A DNA stretch of 20,814 nucleotides, from positions 1-20,814 of the IMG/VR virus record IMGVR_UViG_3300032516_004143, one strand, 5' to 3'. Below, piece by piece: positions 5,686 to 12,170 of this stretch (positions within the stretch are counted from its first letter, which is position 1; each line of letters opens with the position of its first letter). The DNA comes from a virus. Below the pieces are notes generated by a model that did no database searches, was not told the origin of the DNA, and saw only the letters and a list, made by a program, of their open reading frames with translations. Position numbers and translations under genes: made by a program.

Positions 5686-5719
5686 ACAGACCCCAATTGT
5701 TTCTTCCCATGGGGCCTGT
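5686..5719 (-). terminator. Terminator-like hairpin after the 5752-5934 gene
   Basis: ACAGACCCCA pairs with TGGGGCCTGT over 10 bp with one G-T pair and a 14-base loop. It sits about 30 bases beyond the stop and shares its arm with the hairpin at 1822-1852. The T-run after it is weak. Confidence 0.45.
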
Positions 5720-5751
5720 CCTTATATTACCCAATTCTCACCTAAGGATTA

Positions 5752-5934
5752 TTACATATCCTCAATAACCCTTACATCCCGTTCTCTTATATTCTTAGAA
5801 CGTTTATATATTTCTCTCTCCAACTCATGCAGCTTATCTATATCAATCAGATCGTCGAATCCCCCCCTAATCAATTGCCTAGCTGTGTAAACTGCCTCTC
5901 TCAGATCCGTTAGTGCGTAGGTCGCTGCTTCCAT
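5752..5934 (-). CDS. Small hypothetical helical protein (60 aa)
   Basis: Two charged helices (TYALTDLREAVYTARQLIRG and DKLHELEREIYKRSKNIRER), consistent with a small helical hairpin or coiled coil. The ribosome site is excellent: AAAGGAGGT six bases before ATG 5934. It overlaps the end of the 5879-6094 gene by 56 bases in another frame, a long overlap even here. It closes this transcription unit, with a hairpin after it. Function unknown. Confidence 0.7.
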   Translation of the reverse strand: MEAATYALTDLREAVYTARQLIRGGFDDLIDIDKLHELEREIYKRSKNIRERDVRVIEDM

Positions 5935-6094
5935 TCCCTACCTCCTTTATTGTTTCATCAATTGCTACTCTTATTGCCCTCTCAATTATTACCTGCAGGG
6001 CAGTAGCATATGAGTCACAAGTGCATCTTCCTGAAACACCATAATACTCAAGCATTGCTGATGTCGCCATGCCTTGAATCTGGTTTTCCGTCAT
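5879..6094 (-). CDS. Hypothetical protein (71 aa)
   Basis: MTENQIQGMATSAMLEYYGV, then a CTC cysteine pair (RCTCDSY), then a helix (VIIERAIRVAIDETIKEVG) and a polar tail that overlaps the next gene. GGAGG stands eight bases before ATG 6094. The start lies 47 bases inside the end of the 6048-6782 gene. Overlaps at both ends leave only the middle unique, but the ribosome site and helical composition support it. No family recognised. Confidence 0.6.
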   Translation of the reverse strand: MTENQIQGMATSAMLEYYGVSGRCTCDSYATALQVIIERAIRVAIDETIKEVGNGSSDLRTNGSERGSLHS

Positions 6095-6782
6095 GTGCAG
6101 CCTCCACTGTAGAAGCTATCTCAGAGATTATTTCCTCTTGGCTAGGCACCGGGTTTATTGTTGTCAGAAACAAACCCCAGTGACTCAGAGGAACCTGTAA
6201 ATTAGTTCTATGGGAATATAGCGTAGCGTGACCTTTATAGAACGGGTACTCTTTCCATAATTCTCTCTTGTATACCCTAGAAGAATAAAAACTATTTCCC
6301 AATAGTACTTTGTATGTTTCCGGATTAAGACCAATGCTTCTCACAACCTCATCAGGCAAATCCTTCCTAAAGTAATAACATTTTTCTTTGCCAAATGAAG
6401 CCATTGAAGCTTTGAATCTTAAAAGATCACCAAACAACCACTTATCTAGAATAGGTTGAGCCCCCGATTTTATCTTCATAGGTACACTTATCATGAAATA
6501 CCATTGAAGATAACTCAGCAACTCTTTCCCTTCTTCCTCGCTCAACGGTCTTTTTATTTCGGGCGTGTGGATTGACATCCTTTTTACCTCAGGAGCGAAC
6601 TGCAACAGTAAATTGTCACAAGATAAATGTACATCCGCAGCTATACTCAAAGCTGTCTTGACTATATTATATGCTGCAACCCTAGGAGAAGGGGTCAATT
6701 GCCACTCTCCCTCTAGGGTGACCATATGTACTACTGAATCTTTCCTAATACTAGACTGTGCTCTCACTCGTCGAACTCGCAT
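6048..6782 (-). CDS. Hypothetical protein (244 aa)
   Basis: One of the larger genes, unrecognised. Regular alternation of helices and strands and many aromatic residues (YLQWYFMISVPMKIKSG, FGKEKCYYFRKDLPDEVV, YKRELWKEYPFYKGHATLYS) suggest a folded globular protein. The basic N-terminus (MRVRRVRAQSSIRKD) may contact nucleic acid. The ATG at 6782 is chosen over the in-frame TTG at 6788 because GAGGAGG lies six bases before it. Its start overlaps the PC4-like gene by 32 bases, so the two are probably co-expressed. I see no catalytic motif. Confidence 0.75.
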   Translation of the reverse strand: MRVRRVRAQSSIRKDSVVHMVTLEGEWQLTPSPRVAAYNIVKTALSIAADVHLSCDNLLLQFAPEVKRMSIHTPEIKRPLSEEEGKELLSYLQWYFMISVPMKIKSGAQPILDKWLFGDLLRFKASMASFGKEKCYYFRKDLPDEVVRSIGLNPETYKVLLGNSFYSSRVYKRELWKEYPFYKGHATLYSHRTNLQVPLSHWGLFLTTINPVPSQEEIISEIASTVEAAHDGKPDSRHGDISNA

Positions 6783-7038
6783 CTGCAACCTCCTCTAGTT
6801 TTTCCTCACTCCAAGTAGCTATATTTGACAACAGGATCATAGCTTTTTCAAAGGGCAGTGAAACACCTTTACTTGTTGGAACAAACTCAACAGAGTCATC
6901 AGGCTGATACCAATGTCGAATATCTACTCTAATAGTCTTATTTGATTCATTGCGGGTCAGAGTGGCGATGACCTTATTTGTAGCATTCAGGTCCACTTCT
7001 GCCTTTTTCAGTGAAGCATATTGCACGCGCTTTGCCAT
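6751..7038 (-). CDS. PC4/YdbC-like transcriptional coactivator domain protein (95 aa)
   Basis: Residues about 22-75 resemble the PC4 C-terminal single-strand-binding domain: a strand (NKVIATLTRNES), then IRVDIRHWYQ at 36-45, a stretch EFVPTSKGVSLP at 51-62, and a closing helix (FEKAMILLSNIATW). In that family the IRxWY and KGxSL elements form the DNA-binding beta sheet. The C-terminus (LEEVADASSTSESTV) is acidic and flexible. In phages such proteins are thought to bind single-stranded or opened promoter DNA; here that could mean replication or transcription control (inference). AAGGAG lies seven bases before ATG 7038. The start of the 244-aa gene lies within its last 32 bases. Confidence 0.7.
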   Translation of the reverse strand: MAKRVQYASLKKAEVDLNATNKVIATLTRNESNKTIRVDIRHWYQPDDSVEFVPTSKGVSLPFEKAMILLSNIATWSEEKLEEVADASSTSESTV

Positions 7039-7048
7039 TGTCTTCTCC

Positions 7049-7234
7049 TTAGTATGCCCATGAAACAATCCACAGCGTTAATCCAATAACCTCTTCTAAG
7101 GCCATTGGACGAGACAACCACATATCGTGATATTGCATATTCTGTCTCCATGTAAGGGTTATAGCATTCACAACAAACCCTCCAATGTAAACCCAGAAAT
7201 AAAGATGCAGAAACTTTGCCGCCAGTATTTCCAT
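7049..7234 (-). CDS. Small inner-membrane protein, two TM segments (61 aa)
   Basis: Two hydrophobic segments, LYFWVYIGGFVVNAITLTW at about residues 11-29 and VIGLTLWIVSWAY at about 49-61, joined by a polar loop (RQNMQYHDMWLSRPMALEE). The size and topology suit a small phage membrane protein, perhaps holin-like or an exclusion protein, but no family is recognised and no lysis gene adjoins it. ATG 7234 follows AAGGAG by six bases; the frame is open further up but without a site. The PC4-like gene begins ten bases after the stop. Confidence 0.65.
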   Translation of the reverse strand: MEILAAKFLHLYFWVYIGGFVVNAITLTWRQNMQYHDMWLSRPMALEEVIGLTLWIVSWAY

Positions 7235-7364
7235 TTCATTCTCCTTATAATTAAGACCAGCCCCGAAGTCGAAGACTCCGGTTTGGGCTACCACCCCGAA
7301 CGATTTGTAATTCCTATCCCTGGTAGGGGGCTAGAATCTTTGTCGTTCCTAACTGGCTGGTCCC

Positions 7365-7401
7365 TGACTGCCATGGATAAACCTTATCCACATGGCAGTC
7401 A
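7365..7401. repeat. Long hairpin between the 7408-7671 and 7049-7234 genes
   Basis: TGACTGCCATG pairs with CATGGCAGTCA (11 bp). Inside, GATAA pairs with TTATC around an ACC loop, leaving a two-base bulge. It stands about seven bases after the stop of 7408-7671. No T-run follows on either strand, so it may stabilise or process RNA rather than terminate. Confidence 0.6.
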
Positions 7402-7407
7402 AGATCT

Positions 7408-7671
7408 TTATGAGACTGATGCCTCATTTGTATTCGGTGTCAGGACTTCAACCTTGAAAGCTTTGCGGGATTTGCCTTCAACATCAACCCAGGCACCCAC
7501 AATCCGAGCACGGCCATCAAATTCCTTATTGAAGGCCGAATTTGCATCCCGGAATTTCTGTCTCCCGCTGGAAGTTGCGGGCAATCCAAAATATTCCAAG
7601 AGAGACTCAATTGTCTTGGGTTCCGTCTCAAGGAGACGGTAATAATCTTGGGCACTAAATGTGTTGCTCAT
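7408..7671 (-). CDS. Hypothetical protein, possible HTH (87 aa)
   Basis: The N-terminal half (YYRLLETEPKTIESLLEYFG then LPATSSGRQKFRDA) could be a short helix-turn-helix; the second half is beta-like and basic (GRARIVGAWVDVEGKSRKAF). AAAGGAG precedes ATG 7671 in the TCAAAGGAG leader context seen before several single genes here. It follows the 49-aa gene by 20 bases and is followed by a strong hairpin. DNA binding is a guess. A long plus-strand frame across this gene is its shadow. Confidence 0.65.
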   Translation of the reverse strand: MSNTFSAQDYYRLLETEPKTIESLLEYFGLPATSSGRQKFRDANSAFNKEFDGRARIVGAWVDVEGKSRKAFKVEVLTPNTNEASVS

Positions 7672-7691
7672 AGCTTTCTCCTTTGATCTGT

Positions 7692-7841
7692 TTATTTATT
7701 CTGGCCACTATGGCCAACATCCCGAACTTGTTTCTTCCAGGCACTCTTTGGAATGTATTTGGCTTTTCCTGCTTCAACCAATTTTTCTGCCTCTTTATCA
7801 CTAACTCGTGAAATCTTGGCTCCAACTTGAATAGTCTTCAT
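7692..7841 (-). CDS. Small basic protein (49 aa)
   Basis: MKTIQVGAKISRVSDKEAEK followed by LVEAGKAKYIPKSAWKKQVR. The first half reads as strand plus helix; the second half is basic with the KYIPKSxWK string often seen in small phage proteins of unknown function. AAGGAGG lies eight bases before ATG 7841. It begins 19 bases after the 7861-8283 gene and ends 20 bases before the next start, so it is part of the 8283-7408 operon. Convincing as a gene, unknown in role. Confidence 0.75.
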   Translation of the reverse strand: MKTIQVGAKISRVSDKEAEKLVEAGKAKYIPKSAWKKQVRDVGHSGQNK

Positions 7842-7860
7842 TGCCAATCCTCCTTATTTG

Positions 7861-8283
7861 TTATTTGCATGCTGAGAATACATAGTGCCACGTACGGTTC
7901 ATATAGAACGATGCTTCTAGATTTACTACATAATCCCCACTCGAGGCTTCATCTTCTGCCCAACCCTTGATTACAGATGCTAATCCATTCCAGAAGTTTT
8001 TCCTTTCTTCTGGCATATACATATAACCATCTTCGGCATAAGCATCTATGTATTCATCCTTTTCCCCGTCAGCATCAATTGTCATTATGAAGATGTATTC
8101 ATTCCCATGATCCATAGACTCTGGCGGGGTAGCATCCGTAACAGTAATAACCAAGTCTGGCATCTTACCATTATTAAAACTGGGATCTACCAGAGCCTTT
8201 TTGATTATCTCAATAGCACGATCTCCCCAGACCCCAGGCTCAGTATAATAATCTTCTAACTGTTTCTCAACCCTGATTTCCAT
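7861..8283 (-). CDS. Hypothetical acidic protein (140 aa)
   Basis: First gene after the class 1 promoter at 8310-8338. Acidic and aromatic: PDLVITVTDATPPESMDHGN, EYIFIMTIDADGEKDEYIDA, FYMNRTWHYVF. Looks like a compact alpha/beta fold, with no motif that I recognise. The start at 8283 has AAGGGTAGGGAA before it, a weaker ribosome site than usual. Promoter and start are only 27 bases apart, so the 5' leader is very short. Confidence 0.75.
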   Translation of the reverse strand: MEIRVEKQLEDYYTEPGVWGDRAIEIIKKALVDPSFNNGKMPDLVITVTDATPPESMDHGNEYIFIMTIDADGEKDEYIDAYAEDGYMYMPEERKNFWNGLASVIKGWAEDEASSGDYVVNLEASFYMNRTWHYVFSACK

Positions 8284-8309
8284 TTCCCTACCCTTTCAAT
8301 TGACAATAC

Positions 8310-8338
8310 AATATAATATATTGGATTGACAATGTCAA
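8310..8338 (-). promoter_or_regulatory. Class 1 promoter
   Basis: TTGACA at 8338-8333, 17-base spacer, TATATT at 8315-8310, AACTAT upstream, GTATTGTCAATTGAA downstream. It begins five bases from the stop of the gene upstream and drives 8283-7049 and perhaps further. Confidence 0.85.
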
Positions 8339-8342
8339 ATAG

Positions 8343-8564
8343 TTATTGAGACAATAGGGGCATCTTCTTCTTGAATTTCTTAGTCTTTCTAATATCATCT
8401 GTATCTCCTTGATTTCTATTCAAGCGGAAGTATATTATATCCCCATCTGTCTCAAACTCTATATCATGTACAAGACCACAATCACAACAGATAAATTTCA
8501 TCTTACCACCAGGAACCGAATAAAGGTGTCCCTCTTTTGCGGTAATGTACTTTATTTTTGGCAT
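8343..8564 (-). CDS. Small zinc-site protein, CCDCGLVHD type (73 aa)
   Basis: Holds FICCDCGLVHDIEFETDGDI at residues about 24-43 and a following strand YFRLNRNQGDTDDIRK. The CxxC plus His33 make a zinc knuckle, and the CCDCGLVHD string with a downstream FRxxRN is one I associate with a widespread phage hypothetical family. The basic C-terminus (KTKKFKKKM) suggests nucleic acid contact. ATG 8564 lies one base after the upstream stop, with TTGGGGA as ribosome site inside the upstream gene. It is last in the unit that starts near 9824 or above. Confidence 0.7.
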   Translation of the reverse strand: MPKIKYITAKEGHLYSVPGGKMKFICCDCGLVHDIEFETDGDIIYFRLNRNQGDTDDIRKTKKFKKKMPLLSQ

Positions 8565-8565
8565 A

Positions 8566-8955
8566 TTATCCCCAATGAATTACTGCTGCTAGATCCAACC
8601 CAATTGGATTATTTAAGTTACCCTTCACAAACTCATGAAAGCCCCCAAGTTGTATAGCCCCTAGAGACTTAATCACCCCCTCAAATACCTCCCCTTTATC
8701 CAGTAGGAAATCTACAACTACCATCCCGAATGCCTGGTATTTCTCTACTGCGTAACAGGCCTCATACTCTCCCAGGCACTTTATCAAATAGAACCCATCA
8801 TCAGCATCTTCAAATCCCATATCTATCAATTTACTCTTTTCCACAAATACACCTGGGAAATACTTGAGAAACTGATAGCCTCTAGACATATCTAACAGTT
8901 CAGCAATAGCTTCTGGTTCAAATGAGCGCGGCGTACGAGGATCTATCTTGTTCAT
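8566..8955 (-). CDS. Hypothetical protein (129 aa)
   Basis: Unrecognised alpha/beta protein: LDMSRGYQFLKYFPGVFVEK, then a region with GFYLIKCLGEYEACYAVEKY, then VDFLLDKGEVFEGVIKSLGA. Four-base overlap (ATGA) with the YspA-like gene upstream and one-base gap to the next gene show tight coupling. It may work with the YspA-like protein, though only adjacency suggests this. No catalytic motif seen. Confidence 0.7.
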   Translation of the reverse strand: MNKIDPRTPRSFEPEAIAELLDMSRGYQFLKYFPGVFVEKSKLIDMGFEDADDGFYLIKCLGEYEACYAVEKYQAFGMVVVDFLLDKGEVFEGVIKSLGAIQLGGFHEFVKGNLNNPIGLDLAAVIHWG

Positions 8956-9320
8956 AGCTGACTCCTTTTATGATCAAATAACTTGACCCTAAATCCGGCT
9001 TTAGTAGCCCTTTCAGCCATATCCTTTGAACCCTTTGATGTACTCAGACTATCATGAAATACCCAAACTTCATCAGGTTTTCCTTCATCCAGCATCTGTT
9101 GATTTCTAATAGGACCTGCTGCCTTACCATATAACCCCCACTGAGCAGGAAACTTCATTACTGGAATTCCCAATTCATCAGCAACAATCCCTGCTAATCG
9201 GTCAGCACCTTTTGCCTCCCCCTCTATAACAACCTCAATTTCCCCTACACCTTTGATTAGTTCATTTCTAATCATCTTAAAATCCCACCAATTACGATCA
9301 CCACAAATCAAGAGTCTCAT
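8952..9320 (-). CDS. YspA/YpsA-related SLOG-family protein (122 aa)
   Basis: Matches the SLOG Rossmann-like family found in phages (DUF2493/YspA type): CGDRNW at 6-11 after the first strand, EGEAKGADRLA at 33-43 (the GxAxGAD nucleotide-binding loop), WGLYGKAAGPIRNQQM at 61-76, and TSKGSKDMAERATKAGF near the end. Family members are thought to bind nucleotides or ADP-ribose-type ligands; the substrate here is unknown. The full motif series is present and the length is normal. It has four-base ATGA overlaps with the genes on both sides. Confidence 0.85.
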   Translation of the reverse strand: MRLLICGDRNWWDFKMIRNELIKGVGEIEVVIEGEAKGADRLAGIVADELGIPVMKFPAQWGLYGKAAGPIRNQQMLDEGKPDEVWVFHDSLSTSKGSKDMAERATKAGFRVKLFDHKRSQL

Positions 9321-9622
9321 GAGTTATCTCCGAATGTTTCTTTCAACCACTCTTCCCACTCTTCACTATCTTCAATTCCCACTTCCATAACAAGTACCAG
9401 AGCCATCTCCTCAATAGCCATGCCATCAATAGATGGAGTCCCTTCACTGCGCATATCAACCAATTCATTAACCAAATCGAGGAAACCCATACCTGAATAA
9501 TCAGCAGTTAATTCAGTCTCAAGTACCCTTTTAATTTTGAATGCATCTCCATTAGCTACATCTATAACTCTTATTGCTTTTCTCAAGAGTTCTGTGGGCA
9601 CCTCAACTAGTGGTCTATTCAT
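9317..9622 (-). CDS. Hypothetical acidic protein (101 aa)
   Basis: Helical and strongly acidic towards its end (MEVGIEDSEEWEEWLKETFG). The N-terminus (VPTELLRKAIRVIDVANGDA) is amphipathic. No motif recognised. The stop overlaps the start of the YspA-like gene by four bases, and its own start is one base after the stop of the 9624-9824 gene, with CAGGAGGTG as ribosome site. Possibly a partner of the YspA-like protein, by position only. Confidence 0.7.
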   Translation of the reverse strand: MNRPLVEVPTELLRKAIRVIDVANGDAFKIKRVLETELTADYSGMGFLDLVNELVDMRSEGTPSIDGMAIEEMALVLVMEVGIEDSEEWEEWLKETFGDNS

Positions 9623-9623
9623 T

Positions 9624-9824
9624 TCACCTCCTGGGTTCTAGGTTGTCCCACCAACTAGGTTGAACTTTATCTTTCTTCCTAATGCCTCTCTCAAACAGAA
9701 ATAACGGGGTTTTGTTTTCAGTCTTTGGATTCCGCCTCTGTACATCCCTGATATCAAATTCCAATTTACTAGGCAACTTAGTGACTGGAATTGAACTTGG
9801 GTTCCACCTGAATCTCTTAGCCAT
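9624..9824 (-). CDS. Small basic protein (66 aa)
   Basis: MAKRFRWNPSSIPVTKLPSK then FDIRDVQRRNPKTENKTPLF, rich in Arg, Lys and Pro, with little regular structure expected; a nucleic-acid or ribosome-binding peptide is plausible but not shown. ATG 9824 with AAGGGGGTCAAA before it is preferred to the start seven codons earlier, which lies inside the promoter. First gene of the unit driven by the class 1 promoter at 9849-9877. Confidence 0.65.
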   Translation of the reverse strand: MAKRFRWNPSSIPVTKLPSKLEFDIRDVQRRNPKTENKTPLFLFERGIRKKDKVQPSWWDNLEPRR

Positions 9825-9848
9825 TTTGACCCCCTTGATTAACAATAT

Positions 9849-9877
9849 AATATAATCAATAGGATTGCCAAAGTCAA
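9849..9877 (-). promoter_or_regulatory. Class 1 promoter
   Basis: TTGACT at 9877-9872, 17-base spacer, TATATT at 9854-9849, with AACTAT upstream. The -35 box differs at one base from the others. It drives 9824-8343. Confidence 0.8.
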
Positions 9878-9896
9878 ATAGTTAAGGGTCAAGGAG

Positions 9897-10232
9897 TTAA
9901 TCCTTAGTAGCCGTGCATATCAAATTCCTCGGTCCAGTACAAGGAAGATACTGAGTATTAAATGGAGTATTCCTTCCAGTTGGGATATTCGGCAACTTCA
10001 TATTCCAAGGACAGTCATTGGTAGTAATTGACATAATAACATCGTGGACATTATAACCAGTTTCATTTATCACTGCTCCTGAGTAGCAATAATAAGTTCC
10101 ACAACCCAGACAGCTGCTGTACTGATCAGTATGCATTATTTCTATTCTCAGTTGTACCTCTTTGTTTTCTGGGCCAGAAGGGTCTGAGCTGCATCCCATC
10201 AGTAGAAACATGAAGAGCATTATCTTTTTCAT
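9897..10232 (-). CDS. Putative lipoprotein (111 aa)
   Basis: Signal peptide MKKIMLFMFLLMGCSSDPSG with a lipobox ending at Cys14, so a lipoprotein of the cell envelope is likely. The mature part carries six further Cys (SCLGCGTYYCYS, NDCPWN, LPCTGP, LICTA) that could form disulfides outside the cytoplasm, and beta-like repeats. Phage-encoded lipoproteins can block superinfection or act in lysis control; either would be inference. Overlaps the upstream gene by four bases (ATGA). The unit ends about 20 bases before the next promoter. Confidence 0.75.
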   Translation of the reverse strand: MKKIMLFMFLLMGCSSDPSGPENKEVQLRIEIMHTDQYSSCLGCGTYYCYSGAVINETGYNVHDVIMSITTNDCPWNMKLPNIPTGRNTPFNTQYLPCTGPRNLICTATKD

Positions 10233-10525
10233 ATTTCCTCTCCTTCCTGCGAGCCCATCGGTGCGAAAGACTGCAAGATTTCAAGGACCCTTGGGTGATC
10301 GGGATTCTCAGAAATGAATTCAATGATGGCCTCTTTTATTCCCCCATCAAATAGCATCCGCGCGGCCTGGTAGACATCTGAATCATCAATCTTATTTCTT
10401 ATCCCTTCATCAAGCCATTCAATGAATTCTGGTAGATCTATCAAGCTTTCACTTGATTCTAATCTTTCTACCAGATCTCTTATATTGGACACGCTTATTT
10501 TCGGGTCCTGATCCAGCGTTCCCAT
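10229..10525 (-). CDS. Hypothetical acidic protein (98 aa)
   Basis: MGTLDQDPKISVSNIRDLVE then helices with RLESSESLIDLPEFIEWLDE and AARMLFDGGIKEAIIEFISE, an all-helical acidic protein. I chose ATG 10525; AAGGAG lies about eleven bases before it. A longer frame to 10624 would run through the next gene upstream. Its last residues (FAPMGSQEGEEI) are encoded by dispersed element copy 5. Overlaps the lipoprotein gene by four bases. Function unknown. Confidence 0.65.
   Translation of the reverse strand: MGTLDQDPKISVSNIRDLVERLESSESLIDLPEFIEWLDEGIRNKIDDSDVYQAARMLFDGGIKEAIIEFISENPDHPRVLEILQSFAPMGSQEGEEI
10249..10269 (+). repeat. Dispersed element, copy 5
   Basis: GCGAGCCCATCGGTGCGAAA then G, preceded by CTCTCCTTCCT as in copy 4. 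It lies in the 3' end of the 10229-10525 gene, which means either the element was captured into coding sequence or the repeats derive from this gene end. Confidence 0.6.
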
Positions 10526-10539
10526 TTTTATGAGTCTCC

Positions 10540-10770
10540 TTATACAGTTAAAATCCAGTGACGCTTGTTTGAATCCTGATCGCATGGTGTTGGACTTTTC
10601 ATTTTGCCAAACATAGTATCCCATTCTTTCGTGGAATCATGCGTCCATCCAGCCCTAGTACCGGCAGGATTATTGAGTTCCGCAAAGGCGAGGATTTCCT
10701 TTTCAGTATGTTCTTTATCTGCGCAAACGACTATATTGAGAACATGAAACTGTGCTATTTCAATACTCAT
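10540..10770 (-). CDS. Hypothetical protein (76 aa)
   Basis: Starts MSIEIAQFHVLNIVVCADKE at 10770, with AAAGGAAAAG before it; a further-upstream ATG in the frame would lie inside the zinc-knuckle gene. An early hydrophobic strand (FHVLNIVVCA) is followed by a helix (TEKEILAFAELNN) and a Trp-rich polar end (GTRAGWTHDSTKEWDTMFGK). It overlaps the preceding 53-aa gene by 11 bases. No family recognised. Confidence 0.65.
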   Translation of the reverse strand: MSIEIAQFHVLNIVVCADKEHTEKEILAFAELNNPAGTRAGWTHDSTKEWDTMFGKMKSPTPCDQDSNKRHWILTV

Positions 10771-10921
10771 TTTCTTTTCCTTTCTTATTATCACTCTGTT
10801 CCGGAGATTTAGTCTCCGGAACGAAGTAACAAACATGTCCATCTGTCCATTTCATTGGTCTGGGAGGAGTTGAGGCAATCACAATTTGCCCACAACTCCT
10901 ACAGACATATTTTATGGTCAT
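10760..10921 (-). CDS. Small zinc-knuckle protein (53 aa)
   Basis: MTIKYVCRSCGQIVIASTPP has C7-x2-C10, and GHVCYF supplies His29 and Cys31, a plausible CCHC zinc site. The tail is charged (SPEQSDNKKGKENEY). The ATG at 10921 overlaps the TGA of the 10918-11136 gene in the ATGA manner, and the end overlaps the next gene by 11 bases, so it belongs to the operon. It is too short for routine gene callers. Confidence 0.7.
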   Translation of the reverse strand: MTIKYVCRSCGQIVIASTPPRPMKWTDGHVCYFVPETKSPEQSDNKKGKENEY

Positions 10922-11136
10922 GGGGCAACCCACCCCTCTAGAGATGAAGGCATTCCTGCCTTAATATAACAATCAATGCACATAAAATGTCCATTGATTG
11001 GATTGAATGTCCCCTCTTCCTGCCGCACATAATCCTCGGGGGAAAGCACCATCTCCTCAGCCATTGAGATATATTCATCTAATTCACTGGGTTTCTTATT
11101 GCACCCAACACAAATGATCATATCATCAGTTACCAT
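10918..11136 (-). CDS. Small four-cysteine zinc-site protein (72 aa)
   Basis: CVGC at residues 9-12 and CIDC at 53-56 flank an acidic helix (SELDEYISMAEEMVLSPEDY); together they make a split zinc ribbon. CIDCYIK recalls CNDCYIG in the 2817-3032 protein. GGGAGGT stands six bases before ATG 11136, inside the end of the transglycosylase gene (seven-base overlap). Role unknown; small zinc proteins of this kind often bind host enzymes or nucleic acid. Confidence 0.75.
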   Translation of the reverse strand: MVTDDMIICVGCNKKPSELDEYISMAEEMVLSPEDYVRQEEGTFNPINGHFMCIDCYIKAGMPSSLEGWVAP

Positions 11137-11801
11137 GAACTTACCTCCCGTTTATCTCTGTAATAGAGGTATGCTCCAATTACTTTCGGAGCAAAGTCAA
11201 ATGTCTCATCTCTAGTGAAATTGACCGCAAACGCATTATTTGTAGAATGCACTTTCAATTTACGAATCATTTCAGATTCTCCACCATTATAAGCGAAGAG
11301 AACCTTGACAGGGTCTCCATTGAATAATTCATGAAGAGCCTTTATGTGTCTTATTGCTCCACGTGTAGATTTAAGGAAATCCATCCTATCATCTAAGCCA
11401 TTTGTATTTTTCAGACCAAATCTACCAGCAGTTGAGCTTATCTGCTGCCAGAAACCTATTGCATTACTAACTGAACGGGCTGAGGGTTCCCAATTCGATT
11501 CTACAGTGGGGAGTTCGGCATATAATCTGGACATCTCGGGAGAGAATCCAGCTTCCTCAAACATCTTGACTGCTTGAGGATAATAAAAGTTTCTTGCCCG
11601 GTCATTTATTCTCCAAGTACTATCCTTGTACTGTTCATAGAATTCAATGACCCTTGACTCACTCAGGAATTCAGGTTCTGCGTTGACTATTTCGGGGGTC
11701 TTAATTACTGTGCTTCCCGCGGGATTTGCTGTTGAAGCAATAAGAAAGAAAGCTGCGTAAAGTAGTCCAGCTCCACCCACGATTGATAATTTATTAAGCA
11801 T
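11130..11801 (-). CDS. Membrane-anchored lytic transglycosylase, SLT family (223 aa)
   Basis: Cleaves peptidoglycan glycan strands. Residues about 8-25 (VGGAGLLYAAFFLIASTA) are a signal anchor or signal peptide, placing the enzyme in the periplasm. The SLT domain covers about 90-215: PTVESNW with the catalytic Glu101, SNAIGFWQQIS at 113-122, TAGRFGLKN, a DDRMDFLKSTRGAIRHI block, and LFAYNGGESEM at 168-178, the standard order for MltD-type enzymes. The ribosome site GGAGGAAA precedes ATG 11801. In a phage it may act in lysis or in DNA entry; no holin is adjacent. The full motif set suggests an active enzyme. Confidence 0.9.
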   Translation of the reverse strand: MLNKLSIVGGAGLLYAAFFLIASTANPAGSTVIKTPEIVNAEPEFLSESRVIEFYEQYKDSTWRINDRARNFYYPQAVKMFEEAGFSPEMSRLYAELPTVESNWEPSARSVSNAIGFWQQISSTAGRFGLKNTNGLDDRMDFLKSTRGAIRHIKALHELFNGDPVKVLFAYNGGESEMIRKLKVHSTNNAFAVNFTRDETFDFAPKVIGAYLYYRDKREVSSW

Positions 11802-11824
11802 TGTAGATTTCCTCCGGTAGTTTG

Positions 11825-12169
11825 TCAGGACTGATCCTGCCCTCCACCAAACAATTCAGCATTTGGATCTATTCCAGCTATTTCCAATTTTGCAAGTAAG
11901 GTGTCGAACATGGCTGTTATTGCATCAATAGTCTCTAACAAAAGATCAGAATTTTGAATAATCTCATTATTTAGATGCAGCAACTCCATCAGTTGTTTTG
12001 AGTCAATAATTACATCTCCTTTCAGTTGTGGATTTTGTTCTAATATAGCATCATACATTTTCCTTGTAATGACTTGATTTGCCTGAGAAGCCTCAATAGA
12101 CTGCTTCTTATATGGATGAACAGTAGTCCTAGTTCTGAGGCTGAATTGTTTAATCTCATTTAATGTCAT
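11825..12169 (-). CDS. Hypothetical protein (114 aa)
   Basis: Long helices with heptad-like spacing (SKQLMELLHLNNEIIQNSDL then LLETIDAITAMFDTLLAKLE), suggesting a coiled-coil oligomer, ending in a Gly/Gln tail (FGGGQDQS). A polar basic N-terminus (RTRTTVHPYKKQS). ATG 12169 is two bases before the stop of the upstream gene; its ribosome site is AAGGAGTAAC. Could be structural or a scaffold for the neighbouring transglycosylase, but only position hints at this. Confidence 0.7.
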   Translation of the reverse strand: MTLNEIKQFSLRTRTTVHPYKKQSIEASQANQVITRKMYDAILEQNPQLKGDVIIDSKQLMELLHLNNEIIQNSDLLLETIDAITAMFDTLLAKLEIAGIDPNAELFGGGQDQS

Positions 12170-12170
12170 G

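Noticed and set aside
5537-5734. 65-codon minus-strand frame before the 5067-5519 gene
   Set aside because: It crosses a terminator-like hairpin and a class 1 promoter and lacks a ribosome site. It may hold remains of a gene end like that of 10229-10525.
7127-7642. 171-codon plus-strand frame
   Set aside because: It lies opposite two minus-strand genes with good ribosome sites and across a hairpin. It has no ribosome site and its composition is that of an antisense shadow.
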